A stretch of DNA of 64,000 nucleotides from an uncultured Caulobacterales bacterium (GCA_938009235.1 CALLIK010000012.1:16079-80078), one strand, 5' to 3'; shown: positions 51,026 to 61,360, numbered from the stretch's first letter. A program made the numbers and translations. The notes: generated by a model from the sequence alone, not told the origin.

Positions 51026-53707
51026 TTAGAAGTCTATCCGTACTTTAGCGTAGTATTGACCGCCATTGAAACCAGTCGGAGACGACTCAGGGTAAAGCTG
51101 GCCTGAACCACCTTGCCCTGGGTTTTCGTCTGGGTAGTTATTGAAGATGTTGGCTGCGCCAATTGCAAATTCAATACCTTCTTTGACTTCAGCTGCAACT
51201 TCAGCATCAACCAAGATCTCAGCACCAACTTCATTGCCATTGCCTGTGTCGAACCATTCACCGTAGTAGTTTGCACGGAGAAGACCGCGGAACATACCTT
51301 GGCGATGTGTCCATGTTGCGCTACCTTTGAGGTTCGGAAGAAGCTCTTCCAAAGATTGAACACGAGTGTCATCGATCGGGTTTAGATCACCACGGTCTGT
51401 AACTTTTGTATCCGTGTAGTTTGCAGCCAATGCGACAGCAGAATCGCCACCCATAAGTCCGAATGGATAACGTGCAACAACATCAACACCGCGTGTGCGT
51501 GTGTCAAAGCTGTTAGAGAAGAAGCGGAACTGAGCCAAATCATCCAAGCCAATGAAGTCTTGGCGATCAATTGTTCCAGCTGCAGAAAGCTCCGTCAGTG
51601 CGCCGCTTACAGTCGTTGCTGTTGCGCCTGCAAATTGTAGAGCTTCCAAGAAGTCAACATTCGCACCCAATGCAATGCGGTCGTCAACATCGATTTGGAA
51701 CGCGTCGATTGTGACGCTCAGGCCTGCATAGTTCAATGCAACACCTGCTGAGAGGTTGAAGGCATCTTCTGTACCCAATTGAGGCGCTGCGCCACCGTTT
51801 TGCGAGGCGATGAAATTTGAAGCCAATTGGCCAGCTGCGGTATTAAGAGGCAACGTGCCTTGATCAACCAACACGCCATTTACATTTTGCGTCGTCACAT
51901 TTGTGATGTTTGCTTGACCTGCAGTTGGTGCATGGAACCCTGTTGAGACAGTACTGCGAAGGGAAACATTGTCATTCAACTTGTATAGACCTGCAAGTTT
52001 GTAGTCGACAGTGTTACCAAATTCAGAGAATTCTTCGTAACGCACAGCGCCTTGTAGAGTTAGCTGATCTGTTACGTCAGCCTCAAGATCGATATATGCA
52101 CCAATAGAGTCTTGTGAATTGGTGGAAGAATTTGCAAATCCGCCAAAGCCGTTAGAGCTAGACGAGAAGCCTTGATCAGCAAGAACACCAAGCTCGTAAC
52201 TGGCTGCATCACCCGCTGTAAGCTCGAATTCTTCTTTACGATATTCAGCACCGAATGCGATAGACAGCTCTGATGCGAGACCTACGTCTTGTAGATAACC
52301 AAAATCAGCATTTAATGTTGTTTCAGTTTGCTTTTGTCCACCAGGAACGAAATCGCGTGGCGTATCAGGCCCAAGCGAAGCGTTGACTGTGTTGGTAATG
52401 AAGAATTCAACTTCAGATGCACCATGTGTCGCTGACAGGTCGTATGTTAGGCCATTGCCAAAGTCTACAAGTCCGCGAAGACCACCAGTGATGCCAAAGT
52501 CCTTAAGGTTTCCGCCAAAGCGAGGGACAAAGCCACCAGGAATTGTTTCTGTGAAGGCAAAACAGTTTTCTGATGCTGCTACTAGAGCAAAAACAGTTGG
52601 GTCTTGGATTAAGCCGTCTGTACCAGATAATGGAATACCAGCTGGGCATTCTTCACCGACACCAACGCCGTCTAAGTCACCGACAAGAACAGAGGCAAAG
52701 TCGCCGCCTGCATTACCGTCTGCATCAACACTTGGTCCAGCATATACGCCGCCACGGTTGGTTGGGTTACGATAGAAGAACCCACCAGTTGTTTGGCGTT
52801 CTGCATATGTACCAGTTGCGTAGATTTCAGCACTCTCATTGAATTCCAAGGCTGTGTTAAGCAACAGTTTCAGATCGCCTTCGACGTCAGGTTGACCCCA
52901 ATATTGTGCATATTCGTCAGTGTAGCTGTTGATTGTAAGGTTGTCAGAGACAGCTGTGTTACCAGCCGCGATCAATGCATTTACATCTGTACGCTCAGCG
53001 GCACGGACTGTTCCGTCTGTTTCGCCATATTCAGCCGTAATGTTGACAAAGCCTTGGTCGCCAAGTGCAAAACCGTAGTTCGCGCCAAGACGATAGTTGT
53101 CGCCGTCGCCTTCATATGTTGAACCGTATTTAGCTTCGATAGATCCGCCAGTTGAACTGTCTTTCAACACGAAGTTGATAACACCAGCAATCGCATCTGA
53201 ACCATACTGAGAAGACGCGCCGTCACGAAGGACTTCGACTTGCTTTAGAGCCATGGATGGGATGGAGGAAACGTCAACGCCTTGTGCGCCATCAGCAATG
53301 CCGCCGCCGAGGAATGCGATAACTGCGCCGCGATGACGACGTTTGCCGTTCAATAAGACGAGTGTGTTATCTGGTGAGAGACCACGAAGGTTAGCCGGGC
53401 GAACGATCGACGCCGCATCTGAAATTGGCTGTGTGTTTACATTGTAAGATGGGACAGCTGTACGAAGTAAGTCTTGAACATCATCTGCTGCGTTCGATGT
53501 GAATTCAACGGCTGAAATAACATCAACTGGTGCAGGTGTATCGGCTGCGGAACGTTGAGCGCGGCGCGTACCTGTCGTGATGACGACGTCTTCATAGGCG
53601 TTTGCGCCTGTGTCGCTGCTTTGAGCTTGAGCGTGCGTTGGGAGCGCAGCGAGCATGAGTGAGGAAGCGGAAAGTGCTAACCACGTTTTAAGGGTCGTCT
53701 TTTGCAT
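51026..53707 (-). CDS. TonB-dependent receptor
   Basis: An 893-residue outer-membrane receptor for energised uptake. A signal peptide (cleavage after AQA, about residue 28) is followed by a TonB-box-like EDVVITTG and a plug domain (PVDVISAVEF, LRGLSPDNTLVLLNGKRRHR, VEVLRDGASSQYGSDAIAG). A long 22-stranded barrel ends in an aromatic C-terminus (YYAKVRIDF). The ligand is not evident: no sugar-lyase, siderophore or cobalamin gene is adjacent. The Met at 53707 gives a proper signal peptide, while the frame extension to 53755 does not. Confidence 0.95.
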   Translation of the reverse strand: MQKTTLKTWLALSASSLMLAALPTHAQAQSSDTGANAYEDVVITTGTRRAQRSAADTPAPVDVISAVEFTSNAADDVQDLLRTAVPSYNVNTQPISDAASIVRPANLRGLSPDNTLVLLNGKRRHRGAVIAFLGGGIADGAQGVDVSSIPSMALKQVEVLRDGASSQYGSDAIAGVINFVLKDSSTGGSIEAKYGSTYEGDGDNYRLGANYGFALGDQGFVNITAEYGETDGTVRAAERTDVNALIAAGNTAVSDNLTINSYTDEYAQYWGQPDVEGDLKLLLNTALEFNESAEIYATGTYAERQTTGGFFYRNPTNRGGVYAGPSVDADGNAGGDFASVLVGDLDGVGVGEECPAGIPLSGTDGLIQDPTVFALVAASENCFAFTETIPGGFVPRFGGNLKDFGITGGLRGLVDFGNGLTYDLSATHGASEVEFFITNTVNASLGPDTPRDFVPGGQKQTETTLNADFGYLQDVGLASELSIAFGAEYRKEEFELTAGDAASYELGVLADQGFSSSSNGFGGFANSSTNSQDSIGAYIDLEADVTDQLTLQGAVRYEEFSEFGNTVDYKLAGLYKLNDNVSLRSTVSTGFHAPTAGQANITNVTTQNVNGVLVDQGTLPLNTAAGQLASNFIASQNGGAAPQLGTEDAFNLSAGVALNYAGLSVTIDAFQIDVDDRIALGANVDFLEALQFAGATATTVSGALTELSAAGTIDRQDFIGLDDLAQFRFFSNSFDTRTRGVDVVARYPFGLMGGDSAVALAANYTDTKVTDRGDLNPIDDTRVQSLEELLPNLKGSATWTHRQGMFRGLLRANYYGEWFDTGNGNEVGAEILVDAEVAAEVKEGIEFAIGAANIFNNYPDENPGQGGSGQLYPESSPTGFNGGQYYAKVRIDF

Positions 53708-53938
53708 AGTGTATCCTGTGTTTGTATACTGAGGGCCGTATAAGAATGCTTCCATGTCGGTTGTTCCGACTATTATCTAAAAGCATTGATTGTTACCTAT
53801 CGCCAAAAAACTATCAAACAACATGATTTCCCCCCGAGGCGGCGCTTTGTTCAAAGTTGTGACTTAATTAACACATAGTTAAGAGCTTTGACGGCAAATT
53901 TTACCTTGATTGAAAGCTACAGAAAAGGTTGTAAATAA
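53708..53938. other. Intergenic region between divergent TonB receptor and GNAT genes
   Basis: 231 bases with no gene. It is AT-rich, contains the promoters of both flanking genes by necessity, and has a TTAATTAA stretch near 53865. No clear operator or riboswitch is seen. Confidence 0.4.
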
Positions 53939-54493
53939 GTGCCTTGTAAGTCTCAAAACGAGCTCGAAATTAGAAAAGCAAAAATGGGCGATGTTGCTAG
54001 CCTTAAAGCTTTAATGACACTGTCAATTTCCAAGCTACAGGCTGGATTTCTGTCGGCAGATCAGATCACCGCGTCACATTTAAGTATGGGATTAGACACT
54101 CAGTTAATTGAAGATAGAACTTATTTTTGTGTGATGAATGATGGTGCAATTGTAGGGTGCGGGGGGTGGTCATTTCGAGCCACTCTTTATGGTGGCAATC
54201 ACAGCTCAGGGCGGAATGTCACGCAATTAAATCCCAAAACAGACCGAGCGCGTATTCGTGCCATGTACACGCATCCTGATCATACACGACGGGGGATTGG
54301 ACACATGATACTACGTGCATCCGAAGATGAGGCCCGCTTGGCGGGATTTCGAGCGTTAGAGATGGCGGCGACTTTAGCGGGAGAACCATTTTATAAGGCC
54401 TCTGGCTATCATGTTGAGAGCCGATGGGATGATAGGGCAGGATGTGTGCCAGTGCCTTTGCTGACGATGGTGAAGTCGTTGATGTCTCAATAA
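53939..54493 (+). CDS. GNAT family N-acetyltransferase
   Basis: A 184-residue GNAT-fold protein. IRKAKMGDVASLKALM is the usual N-terminal strand-helix. The acetyl-CoA-binding motif A is MYTHPDHTRRGIGHMIL, with the R-x-x-G-x-G pyrophosphate loop. FYKASGYHV is motif B. The substrate cannot be predicted. It starts with GTG, lies alone, and is divergent from the TonB receptor gene. Confidence 0.88.
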   Translation: MPCKSQNELEIRKAKMGDVASLKALMTLSISKLQAGFLSADQITASHLSMGLDTQLIEDRTYFCVMNDGAIVGCGGWSFRATLYGGNHSSGRNVTQLNPKTDRARIRAMYTHPDHTRRGIGHMILRASEDEARLAGFRALEMAATLAGEPFYKASGYHVESRWDDRAGCVPVPLLTMVKSLMSQ

Positions 54494-54584
54494 TAAATTA
54501 CAGTGATTGTACGTTATTAATGTTATTATTTAGACAAAATTAAGCGAGGACAGCCATCATAATCTAGGACTATGAGGCGATGTA

Positions 54585-56645
54585 ATGAGGAAAATAATAG
54601 CAAGGCAAACTAAGAATGCGTCTAAGGACAAAAATTCTGGCCTAAGCATTGTTCTGAAAGCTGCGAAGATAGCTTATATGCGCTCGGATCTTAACGGCGT
54701 AATCAATCATGTTGGCGGCGATATAGCGGGAATTTTGGGTCTTGGTGTCAATTATAAATTTACAGACATAAATGTCATTGATATTTTAAGCGCTTTTCAT
54801 CTTGAAGATGATGCGACGGGTACTGTCCTGCAGGTGAGTGAGGCAATTGACCGCATAAGAGACTTACCTGCGGCAGATAAGGCCGATCCTGCTTTGGTTT
54901 GTCTGACAACACTTGATGGACGACGTATAAGGTTGAATGCGTCTGATGACGGCCTTGGCGGCCAGATGTTTATCTTCAAAGACATGTCGGCTGAAGGCCA
55001 ATATCAACACATGTTCGAAAGTGCTATGTCTGTTGCTAACGCCTGCTTTTGGTCAATGAATTTTAAAACACGTAAATTTACATACTCTGCTTTGATGATG
55101 GCGCGCTTGACGGTTGAAGAGCAAGCTAAGGTAAAGAAAAATGGTTTAATGGCGATCATTCATCCCGACGATGCGAAGAGTATTAGTGTCGAGTGGGCTG
55201 ACGTTCTTAAAACAGGACGTGATTTTGACTTTAAGTACCGCATGCAAATCGAATCTGGCTCGAATATGTGGCAACGTTCGGTTGGAAAAGTTCTCTGGGC
55301 TCCTGATGGTACGCCTTTAGAAGCAACGGCTTTTGCAATGGACATCACAGACGATGTAGACACGTCCAAAGCCCTGAAAGTTGAACGCTCAGTTTCAAAA
55401 GCGAAATCAGAGTTTCTGGCACGAATGAGCCATGAAATTCGTACCCCTTTAAATGCGATTATTGGTATGAGTGACAGTCTTAAAGATGAAGATCTAACAG
55501 ATGATGTCCGTGGCGTAGTCACAGATATTGAAAATGCGGCGGAAGGTCTTCATTATCTGCTTTCCAGAACACTGGACCATGCCAAAATGATGAGCGACAC
55601 TGTTAAAATAAATTTGGAGCCTACCGATACACGTCAACTTTTGGGGACCGTGTCGCGCCTCTGGAAGCCACAATTTAGAAATAAAAAACTAACGTTTAAA
55701 ACGGTCATAGACCCGAATTTACCGACTGAAATTTTGTTGGATGAATTCCGCTTACAGCAATGTCTCAATAATTTTCTGTCGAATGCGGCTAAATTTACGA
55801 AGCTCGGGAGTGTGACACTAATTGCGCGTCAGGCGATAATCAAAGGTCTACCGCATTTAGTTCTAGCGGTTAAAGACAGCGGTATAGGGATGAGCGAAAG
55901 CGAGTCTGAGCGCATTTTCAATCCATTTACGCAAGCAGATGAGACCATTCAACGTGAGTATGGCGGCACAGGTCTTGGGATGAGCATTGCCAAAAATCTT
56001 TGTGAACTCATGGGTGGAAAAATTCGGCTTAAAACAGCGCCTGAAGAGGGTTCAACATTTGCTATCATTCTTCCCATCTCTGAAGTTTCAAAAGATAATC
56101 AAGCGCCGACGGCTACCGTTCAGGCCGTAGTTGACCCTGTAACTCTTGTTCCTTCTCTTGTTTCTAGGTCCGAAGGAGATGCCCGTGATAATGCTAAAAA
56201 ACATCTTCCTGAGCTAGCGGATATAAAACCATTTGAGGGTTTGAATGTCTTGTGCGTGGAAGATAACCCTATCAATCAAAAGGTCGTAAAGAGATTGATA
56301 GGTAAGCGTGTCTCCCAGCTTTACTTCGCGGATAATGGTCAAGAAGCAATAAATGTCTTGAATACAGTGCCAGTAGATGTGGTCTTAATGGATATTCATA
56401 TGCCGGTTATGGACGGCATAGAAGCAACGCTTAAAATCCGAACGTCTAATGAAGCCTATGCAAATGTCATCATTATCGCTTTAACCGCCGACCCTGATTA
56501 TCAGCAGCGGCGTATTTGCCGAAACATCGGGATGGATGACGCTATTGCAAAACCTGTTAAACGGGCTGACATTATGGATGCTTTTGATCGAACTTTGACC
56601 AAGGTATCAAAGACGTATGGTCAAGAAATTTCTCTGAAGGCTTAG
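54585..56645 (+). CDS. Hybrid sensor histidine kinase/response regulator
   Basis: A 686-residue soluble hybrid kinase. Residues 20-135 and 140-260 look like two PAS-type sensing domains, the second with a typical PAC-like end (DGTPLEATAFAMDITDD). HisKA has the H box FLARMSHEIRTPLN (His283). The HATPase domain has NFLSNAAKF (Asn400), DSGIGM and GGTGLGM. A C-terminal receiver domain has the phospho-acceptor Asp603 in VLMDIHMPVMDG and the acidic pair VEDN. It has no membrane segment, so it senses something cytoplasmic. No partner phosphotransferase is adjacent. Confidence 0.93.
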   Translation: MRKIIARQTKNASKDKNSGLSIVLKAAKIAYMRSDLNGVINHVGGDIAGILGLGVNYKFTDINVIDILSAFHLEDDATGTVLQVSEAIDRIRDLPAADKADPALVCLTTLDGRRIRLNASDDGLGGQMFIFKDMSAEGQYQHMFESAMSVANACFWSMNFKTRKFTYSALMMARLTVEEQAKVKKNGLMAIIHPDDAKSISVEWADVLKTGRDFDFKYRMQIESGSNMWQRSVGKVLWAPDGTPLEATAFAMDITDDVDTSKALKVERSVSKAKSEFLARMSHEIRTPLNAIIGMSDSLKDEDLTDDVRGVVTDIENAAEGLHYLLSRTLDHAKMMSDTVKINLEPTDTRQLLGTVSRLWKPQFRNKKLTFKTVIDPNLPTEILLDEFRLQQCLNNFLSNAAKFTKLGSVTLIARQAIIKGLPHLVLAVKDSGIGMSESESERIFNPFTQADETIQREYGGTGLGMSIAKNLCELMGGKIRLKTAPEEGSTFAIILPISEVSKDNQAPTATVQAVVDPVTLVPSLVSRSEGDARDNAKKHLPELADIKPFEGLNVLCVEDNPINQKVVKRLIGKRVSQLYFADNGQEAINVLNTVPVDVVLMDIHMPVMDGIEATLKIRTSNEAYANVIIIALTADPDYQQRRICRNIGMDDAIAKPVKRADIMDAFDRTLTKVSKTYGQEISLKA

Positions 56646-56832
56646 TTCTATTGGACTTAAGTGTAAATTAGCCTGACGTCTATGGGATTAAGTTGCGCCC
56701 TAATTCTAATTCTAATTACGTAAGTCGTAGATCTCAGGCTATTAAATATTCATATTCTGTTGACTCATTTGTTTGAGATTTTTTTTAATAATATTGACTA
56801 AACGGTCTCGTGGAAAAAAACGGGATTGAATA

Positions 56833-58101
56833 ATGAAAAGAATACAGCATAAATTTATTGAAGATACATCAGGAAACGTAGGAGTTCTTTTTGCGTCTTC
56901 TTTAGTCGCGATCCTCGTGGCGACTGGCGCCGCTGTCGATATGACACGCTACACATCAACAAATCAAAAAATGCAAGATGCGGTTGATGCTGCAACTTTA
57001 TATGCGAGTCAGCTTGAAGTGGATGATAACTTTGAATCTAACGCAAACTCTTTTCTTTCGGACCTATTGGGTGAGTCTGAACTAGTTGGCTTGACTTCAA
57101 GTTTTAACAAGGAAGGCGATAATGTCACTGGAACTGCGTCAGCAGACTTGGGATTAATTTTCCCCGGCTTCCTGAATAAGAACGAACTAGATGTACAAGT
57201 TAAGTCGGTTGTGAGTTTCCATAGTAGCGGGAAGACTGAAACAACTGCTGCTCCGTGTATAATGGCCTTGAGCACGACCGCGACACCGGGAATGACTATG
57301 AATTCTGGTGCAATAATCGAGTCAAATGACTGTGAAGTGCATGTGCATTCCACCCAAAATCGCGCGATGACGATTAATAGTGGCACAACATTAAATGTGG
57401 CGCGTACCTGTATCGCGGGACCAACAGTCACGGATAACACGCAAGGTGTTGCCGAATATGAGACAAGTTGCACACCCGCAGCCGATCCATATGAGGGTCT
57501 AATTCCTGTTCCTGCGAGTTCCTCTTGTGATTATAATAACAAGAATTTCGAAGACCAAAATCAAGTAATGTACCCTGGTACCTATTGTGGATGGTCGAGT
57601 TTCCAAGCTTCGAACCAGAAAGTGACGTTTAACCCAGGTTTATACATTATCCGGGGTAGCGCATGGGGCTCTGGGGGGTGGAATGTGAATGGCGGAGAAT
57701 GGGAAGGCACTGGCGTAACTTTTTATTATGAAGATGCTTCGAAAATTCAGTTTAACAGTGGTGTATCCGCTTCAATGAGCGCGCCTGAGACGGGCGATTA
57801 TGCGGGTATTTTCATGACTGAAAATGTTGCTGCACAACCTACAGCCTCGCAACCATGGAACCGAGGTAGTTTTATTTTGAATGATAATGAGGGGTTTGAT
57901 TTCGAAGGTGCAATTTATCTTCCAACTCGTGCTGTAACATTTAACAGTGGTGCTACAGTCAGACTCCGCGCCTTAGCAATTGTTGCCGATACGTTGATGA
58001 TTAATAGCGCGAATCTAAATGTTGAATCTCCCACTGGCCTCATTGATGAAACGACAACGGCTGAGAGTTCTATTGATCAAACGCCCTTTATTTCAAAGTA
58101 A
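56833..58101 (+). CDS. TadG-like pilus-assembly/surface protein with Asn-Ser-Gly repeats
   Basis: A 422-residue protein. The N-terminus (FIEDTSGNVGVLFASSLVAI, then GAAVDMTRYTSTNQKMQDAV) is the TadE/TadG-type transmembrane start with a conserved Glu before the helix. The large exported domain carries spaced segments such as TMNSGAIIES, TINSGTTLNV, QFNSGVSASM, TFNSGATVRL and MINSANLNV. These look like turns of a right-handed beta-helix or adhesin-like fold. There are six or so Cys. TadG anchors Flp pili in the envelope. No other tad genes are adjacent, so this may be an orphan surface protein. Confidence 0.82.
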   Translation: MKRIQHKFIEDTSGNVGVLFASSLVAILVATGAAVDMTRYTSTNQKMQDAVDAATLYASQLEVDDNFESNANSFLSDLLGESELVGLTSSFNKEGDNVTGTASADLGLIFPGFLNKNELDVQVKSVVSFHSSGKTETTAAPCIMALSTTATPGMTMNSGAIIESNDCEVHVHSTQNRAMTINSGTTLNVARTCIAGPTVTDNTQGVAEYETSCTPAADPYEGLIPVPASSSCDYNNKNFEDQNQVMYPGTYCGWSSFQASNQKVTFNPGLYIIRGSAWGSGGWNVNGGEWEGTGVTFYYEDASKIQFNSGVSASMSAPETGDYAGIFMTENVAAQPTASQPWNRGSFILNDNEGFDFEGAIYLPTRAVTFNSGATVRLRALAIVADTLMINSANLNVESPTGLIDETTTAESSIDQTPFISK

Positions 58102-58131
58102 ACAGCTAAAATTTCTATTGTGGTTTAAGTG

Positions 58132-58986
58132 CTAGACTGCGAAATTATCGATTAGCCGCACACTTTGCCCTTTGTTGGGGCAATGTGCGGCTACAAGGAC
58201 ACGTGCAGGTCCATTCAAATACCCACCTTCCAGAACGGTTAGGGAATTAGGGCTGCGGACCTCAACGTAATCTACAGATGAGAATCCAGCGGCGAGTAAG
58301 GCGTGTTTGGCGGCTAATGTGGCTTCATCTACATGCCTGCCATCTCGCATGTCTGTTGCGCATTTTTTCATGATACCATTGAGCTGCCGCGCTAAAGCTA
58401 GACCGTCTGCATCGAAATAGGCATTTCTTGAGGATAGGGCAAGGCCGTCTTCATCACGGGCGATGGGCGCGCCGACAATTTTAATGGCCATATCCAAGTC
58501 TTCGACAAGGCGTCGAATAGTCGCGAGCTGTTGGTAGTCTTTCTCGCCAAAAATAGCCGTATCAGGTTGAACGCGGTTAAATAATTTGGTGACGACCAGA
58601 GCCACACCGTCAAAGAAGGTGGGGCGATAATCCGTTTCCAACCCTTTTGCCACGCCGCCAACTGTCACGGCTGTCGCGTGATGCACGTTGTAGATGGTCT
58701 CTGGGTTTGGAATGTAGATCATGTCGACGCCTTCTGCTTCCAGCAAGCGCGCGTCTTCGGTTTCTGTTCGTGGATAGGCGTCTAGGTCTTCGCCGGGCGC
58801 GAATTGCGTTGGATTAACAAAGATAGAAACAACGACGCGTTCGCCGTGTTTCTTGGCTAACCTGACGAGTGTTAAATGACCTTCGTGCAGTGCCCCCATA
58901 GTTGGGACAAAGACAATTCTGTCGCCTGAGCCCCGCCATCCCCAGAGGGTCTTACGTAGATCTCTTTCCGTGCGCATTATTTTCAT
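58132..58986 (-). CDS. panC: Pantothenate synthetase
   Basis: PanC joins pantoate and beta-alanine using ATP in coenzyme A synthesis. The 284-residue protein has the HIGH-like PTMGALHEGHLTLV motif, SIFVNPTQFAPGEDLDAYPR, the GEKDYQQL block and the KMSKS-like ALSSRNAYF. It lies 16 bases downstream of the dac gene on the same strand and is probably co-transcribed with it. panB is not in the window. Confidence 0.97.
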   Translation of the reverse strand: MKIMRTERDLRKTLWGWRGSGDRIVFVPTMGALHEGHLTLVRLAKKHGERVVVSIFVNPTQFAPGEDLDAYPRTETEDARLLEAEGVDMIYIPNPETIYNVHHATAVTVGGVAKGLETDYRPTFFDGVALVVTKLFNRVQPDTAIFGEKDYQQLATIRRLVEDLDMAIKIVGAPIARDEDGLALSSRNAYFDADGLALARQLNGIMKKCATDMRDGRHVDEATLAAKHALLAAGFSSVDYVEVRSPNSLTVLEGGYLNGPARVLVAAHCPNKGQSVRLIDNFAV

Positions 58987-59002
58987 GCGATTTCTCTAAG
59001 GC

Positions 59003-60100
59003 TTAGGGCGCGATAAGCCAACATTTGGTTTGTATGTTTGCACAAACAGTTTTTGCCGTTTGTGCAGTTAGGCCGTTGAGACGTGCATGGAAGACAGGTT
59101 CCCCTCCTGCAAAACCGCTAGAGATGTCGACCTCGGCTTCAGGGGCAAGTTTGGCTGCAAGTTCGCGGGCGTCGGTTTCACTTCCTAAGTTACGAAGTTG
59201 AGCCGCCCAAGGTTTTGTACTGCGACGAGCATGGGCACTGCGTAAAATGGATGTTTTTGTATCTTGTTTTGCGAGGACGAGTGCAGGTGCATTTGTTCTT
59301 GGAACCACACCCATCACATCGAAGCCGCGTTCAATGAGATCACGCATATGCCTGTTTCTGCTTGTGCTGCTGGCACCGCCCAGAACAACGGCGATTTGTC
59401 TGCGACCATCTCGGATAGCGCTGACCATAAGGTTATACCCCGACGCATTTGTATATCCGGTCTTAAAACCGTCGACTTCCGGCATATCAACCAACAAGGC
59501 ATTTGTGTTCCTCTGACCGCGAAATGTCTTTTGTCCGAAATAATGATATCGATCATAATGCGTCGTTAAAATCGAATGACCTAGCTTTGCCATATCACGA
59601 GCTGTTGTGACTTGCTCTGGATGAGGCAGGCCATTCGCGGTCTTAAATGTGGTGCGTTGCATGCCGAGACTACGAGCTTTGGCTGTCATCATCTTTGCAA
59701 AGTTTGCCTCTGTACCGCCAATGCGTTCTGCGAGCACGACGGCAGAGTCATTATGGCTACGTACTGCCACGGATTGGATGAGCTCTCGGACTGTTATTTT
59801 TTGACCCGTACGTAGGCCCAATTTAACTGGCGGTGTACGCGAGGCTTTGCGCGAAACCCTAAGGGATTCGTTCAATTTTAATGTGCCGTCATCCAAAGCA
59901 TCAAACACCAAATGTAAGGTCATGACTTTTGTTAAAGACGCAGGATAGCGCTCAGCGTCAATTTGGCGCGCATGAATAATATCCATCGTATCCGCGTCTA
60001 AGATCATGGAGGCGTAGCGATTTTTAGCCTGTGCCGTCGTAGGGAACAGACAGGTCGCAAGCGTGAACGTTGTAATCAGAATAAATAGGAAAAGTCTCAT
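59003..60100 (-). CDS. D-alanyl-D-alanine carboxypeptidase with C-terminal SPOR-like domain
   Basis: A 365-residue low-molecular-weight penicillin-binding protein (S11 peptidase) that trims peptidoglycan stem peptides. A signal peptide ends after AQA. The catalytic SxxK is SLTK (Ser55, Lys58), the SxN motif is SHN (115-117) and the KTG motif is at 213-215. The last 70 residues (from WAAQLRNLGSETDARELAAK) look like a SPOR domain, which binds denuded septal peptidoglycan, so the enzyme may act at division sites. It heads a dac-panC operon. Confidence 0.95.
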   Translation of the reverse strand: MRLFLFILITTFTLATCLFPTTAQAKNRYASMILDADTMDIIHARQIDAERYPASLTKVMTLHLVFDALDDGTLKLNESLRVSRKASRTPPVKLGLRTGQKITVRELIQSVAVRSHNDSAVVLAERIGGTEANFAKMMTAKARSLGMQRTTFKTANGLPHPEQVTTARDMAKLGHSILTTHYDRYHYFGQKTFRGQRNTNALLVDMPEVDGFKTGYTNASGYNLMVSAIRDGRRQIAVVLGGASSTSRNRHMRDLIERGFDVMGVVPRTNAPALVLAKQDTKTSILRSAHARRSTKPWAAQLRNLGSETDARELAAKLAPEAEVDISSGFAGGEPVFHARLNGLTAQTAKTVCANIQTKCWLIAP

Positions 60101-60229
60101 GCAGGGTTATTCTACTGCAACGGTTAGAATAGGGTTAACGGTGTGTTAAAAATCGCGACACGATTGCCCGCAGTTTTTACGCAAGCATGGCTTGGCGCAA
60201 CGACCTAACACCCTATATAAGCGTATATT

Positions 60230-60586
60230 ATGATAGATCGACTCACAGATTTGCGGGCAGGCCCCGATCAAGACAAAGACTCCGAAGACGGGTCTGAACG
60301 CGGCGTTGCCACCAAAGTGCGCCCGAAGACAAAAAAACCATCAATGTGGCGCGTTATTCTTATGAATGATGACTACACACCAATGGAATTTGTCACATCT
60401 ATTCTGATGGGGATTTTCAAGAAAACGTCCGAAGAAGCTACCGCCATCATGCTAAGTGTTCACCAAAAGGGTGTTGGGACATGCGGCGTTTACACCTTTG
60501 AGGTCGCCGAAACAAAGGTCGCCCAAGTCATGGACGCGGCCAAGCGGGGTCAGCATCCGCTGCAATGTACACTCGAGAAAGAGTAG
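60230..60586 (+). CDS. clpS: ATP-dependent Clp protease adaptor
   Basis: ClpS binds N-degron substrates and hands them to ClpA. The 118-residue protein has a charged N-terminal tail (residues 1-35) and the ClpS core: [19 protein letters not shown] with the N-degron-pocket residues, [21 protein letters not shown], and a C-terminal helix. clpA lies downstream in the same direction, but 794 bases away with an opposing gene between them, so the two probably have separate promoters. Confidence 0.96.
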   Translation: MIDRLTDLRAGPDQDKDSEDGSERGVATKVRPKTKKPSMWRVILMNDDYTPMEFVTSILMGIFKKTSEEATAIMLSVHQKGVGTCGVYTFEVAETKVAQVMDAAKRGQHPLQCTLEKE

Positions 60587-60595
60587 ACTCCACGC

Positions 60596-61211
60596 TTAGT
60601 AGTCAGGTGTTTCCCATTTAGACTGGAGTGTGTTTGGAATGATTTCGTAGGTATATGGAAGTGAAAACGCGAGGTCTATGTTGCCTTTTCGATCCCAATA
60701 CACTTGACGATCAAGCCCCTTAATAATCGCAACATATTCGGGGCCAAGTGCATCTGTGACCGCGTTGACCTCTTCGACAATGGCTGCAACAACTTCATCT
60801 CTATATTGATATGGGTCTACAACTGAAACTGAAGTTGCACCACTTGAGCTTATAGTCACGCGGCCTTTTTCGTCTACTTTGTCTACAAAACGAGAGAGTT
60901 TAGACGCGAGGCTTGCACTATTGGCAACCTGATCTGGGATGGCAGTTTTGACACGAATTCGGGTGATGGATGTGTCTGGGCGTGCGCCTGACGCGATACC
61001 TTGTACATAATTTTGAGTTGTGAGGCTTCTCACTGCCGTACCTGATTTTATAATTAATAATTCGATTGATGGGTTAGCTTTAGCGGCCTTTAAAAACACA
61101 TCAATTGTCGATGCGATTTCTGACAATCTCGCCTTGTGCGGCGACAGGCGCAGGTGTCAGAAGGGCGAGAGCAAGGCAACCGCCGAAAAGAGGCATAAGG
61201 GTTAGACGCAT
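60596..61211 (-). pseudogene. Frame-disrupted gene for an exported protein between clpS and clpA
   Basis: An ATG at 61211 starts a convincing signal peptide (MRLTLMPLFGGCLALALLTP, then APVAAQ) whose frame stops at 61101. The mature part continues in the next frame from about 61126 as SEIASTIDVFLKAAKANPSI and runs 176 codons to 60596. A one-base insertion near 61125-61135 would explain the split, and joining the frames gives a natural secreted protein of about 205 residues. It may be a true frameshift, a sequencing error, or a TTG-started cytoplasmic protein. The mature part has no recognised family; it contains a VDPYQYRDEVVAAIVEEV helix. Confidence 0.6.
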
Positions 61212-61339
61212 GACAAACTCCATATAACGAGTTGTTAACATGGCCGATGGGCCGTGAGAGTGCTAGAGTATTTTTGTCTACCGCGATCTGGCTCCATTGG
61301 AATCACATCCTTGTGACAGTTTGCCGCTTGAAAAACGGG

Positions 61340-61360
61340 AGGATGTACCCACATCCTTTT
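61340..61360 (+). promoter_or_regulatory. Stem-loop with T run in the clpA leader
   Basis: AGGATGT (61340-61346) pairs perfectly with ACATCCT (61351-61357) around ACCC and is followed by TTT. It ends 20 bases before the clpA ATG and just before the ribosome site AAAGGA (61365-61370). It resembles a small attenuator or mRNA-stabilising hairpin. Confidence 0.35.
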
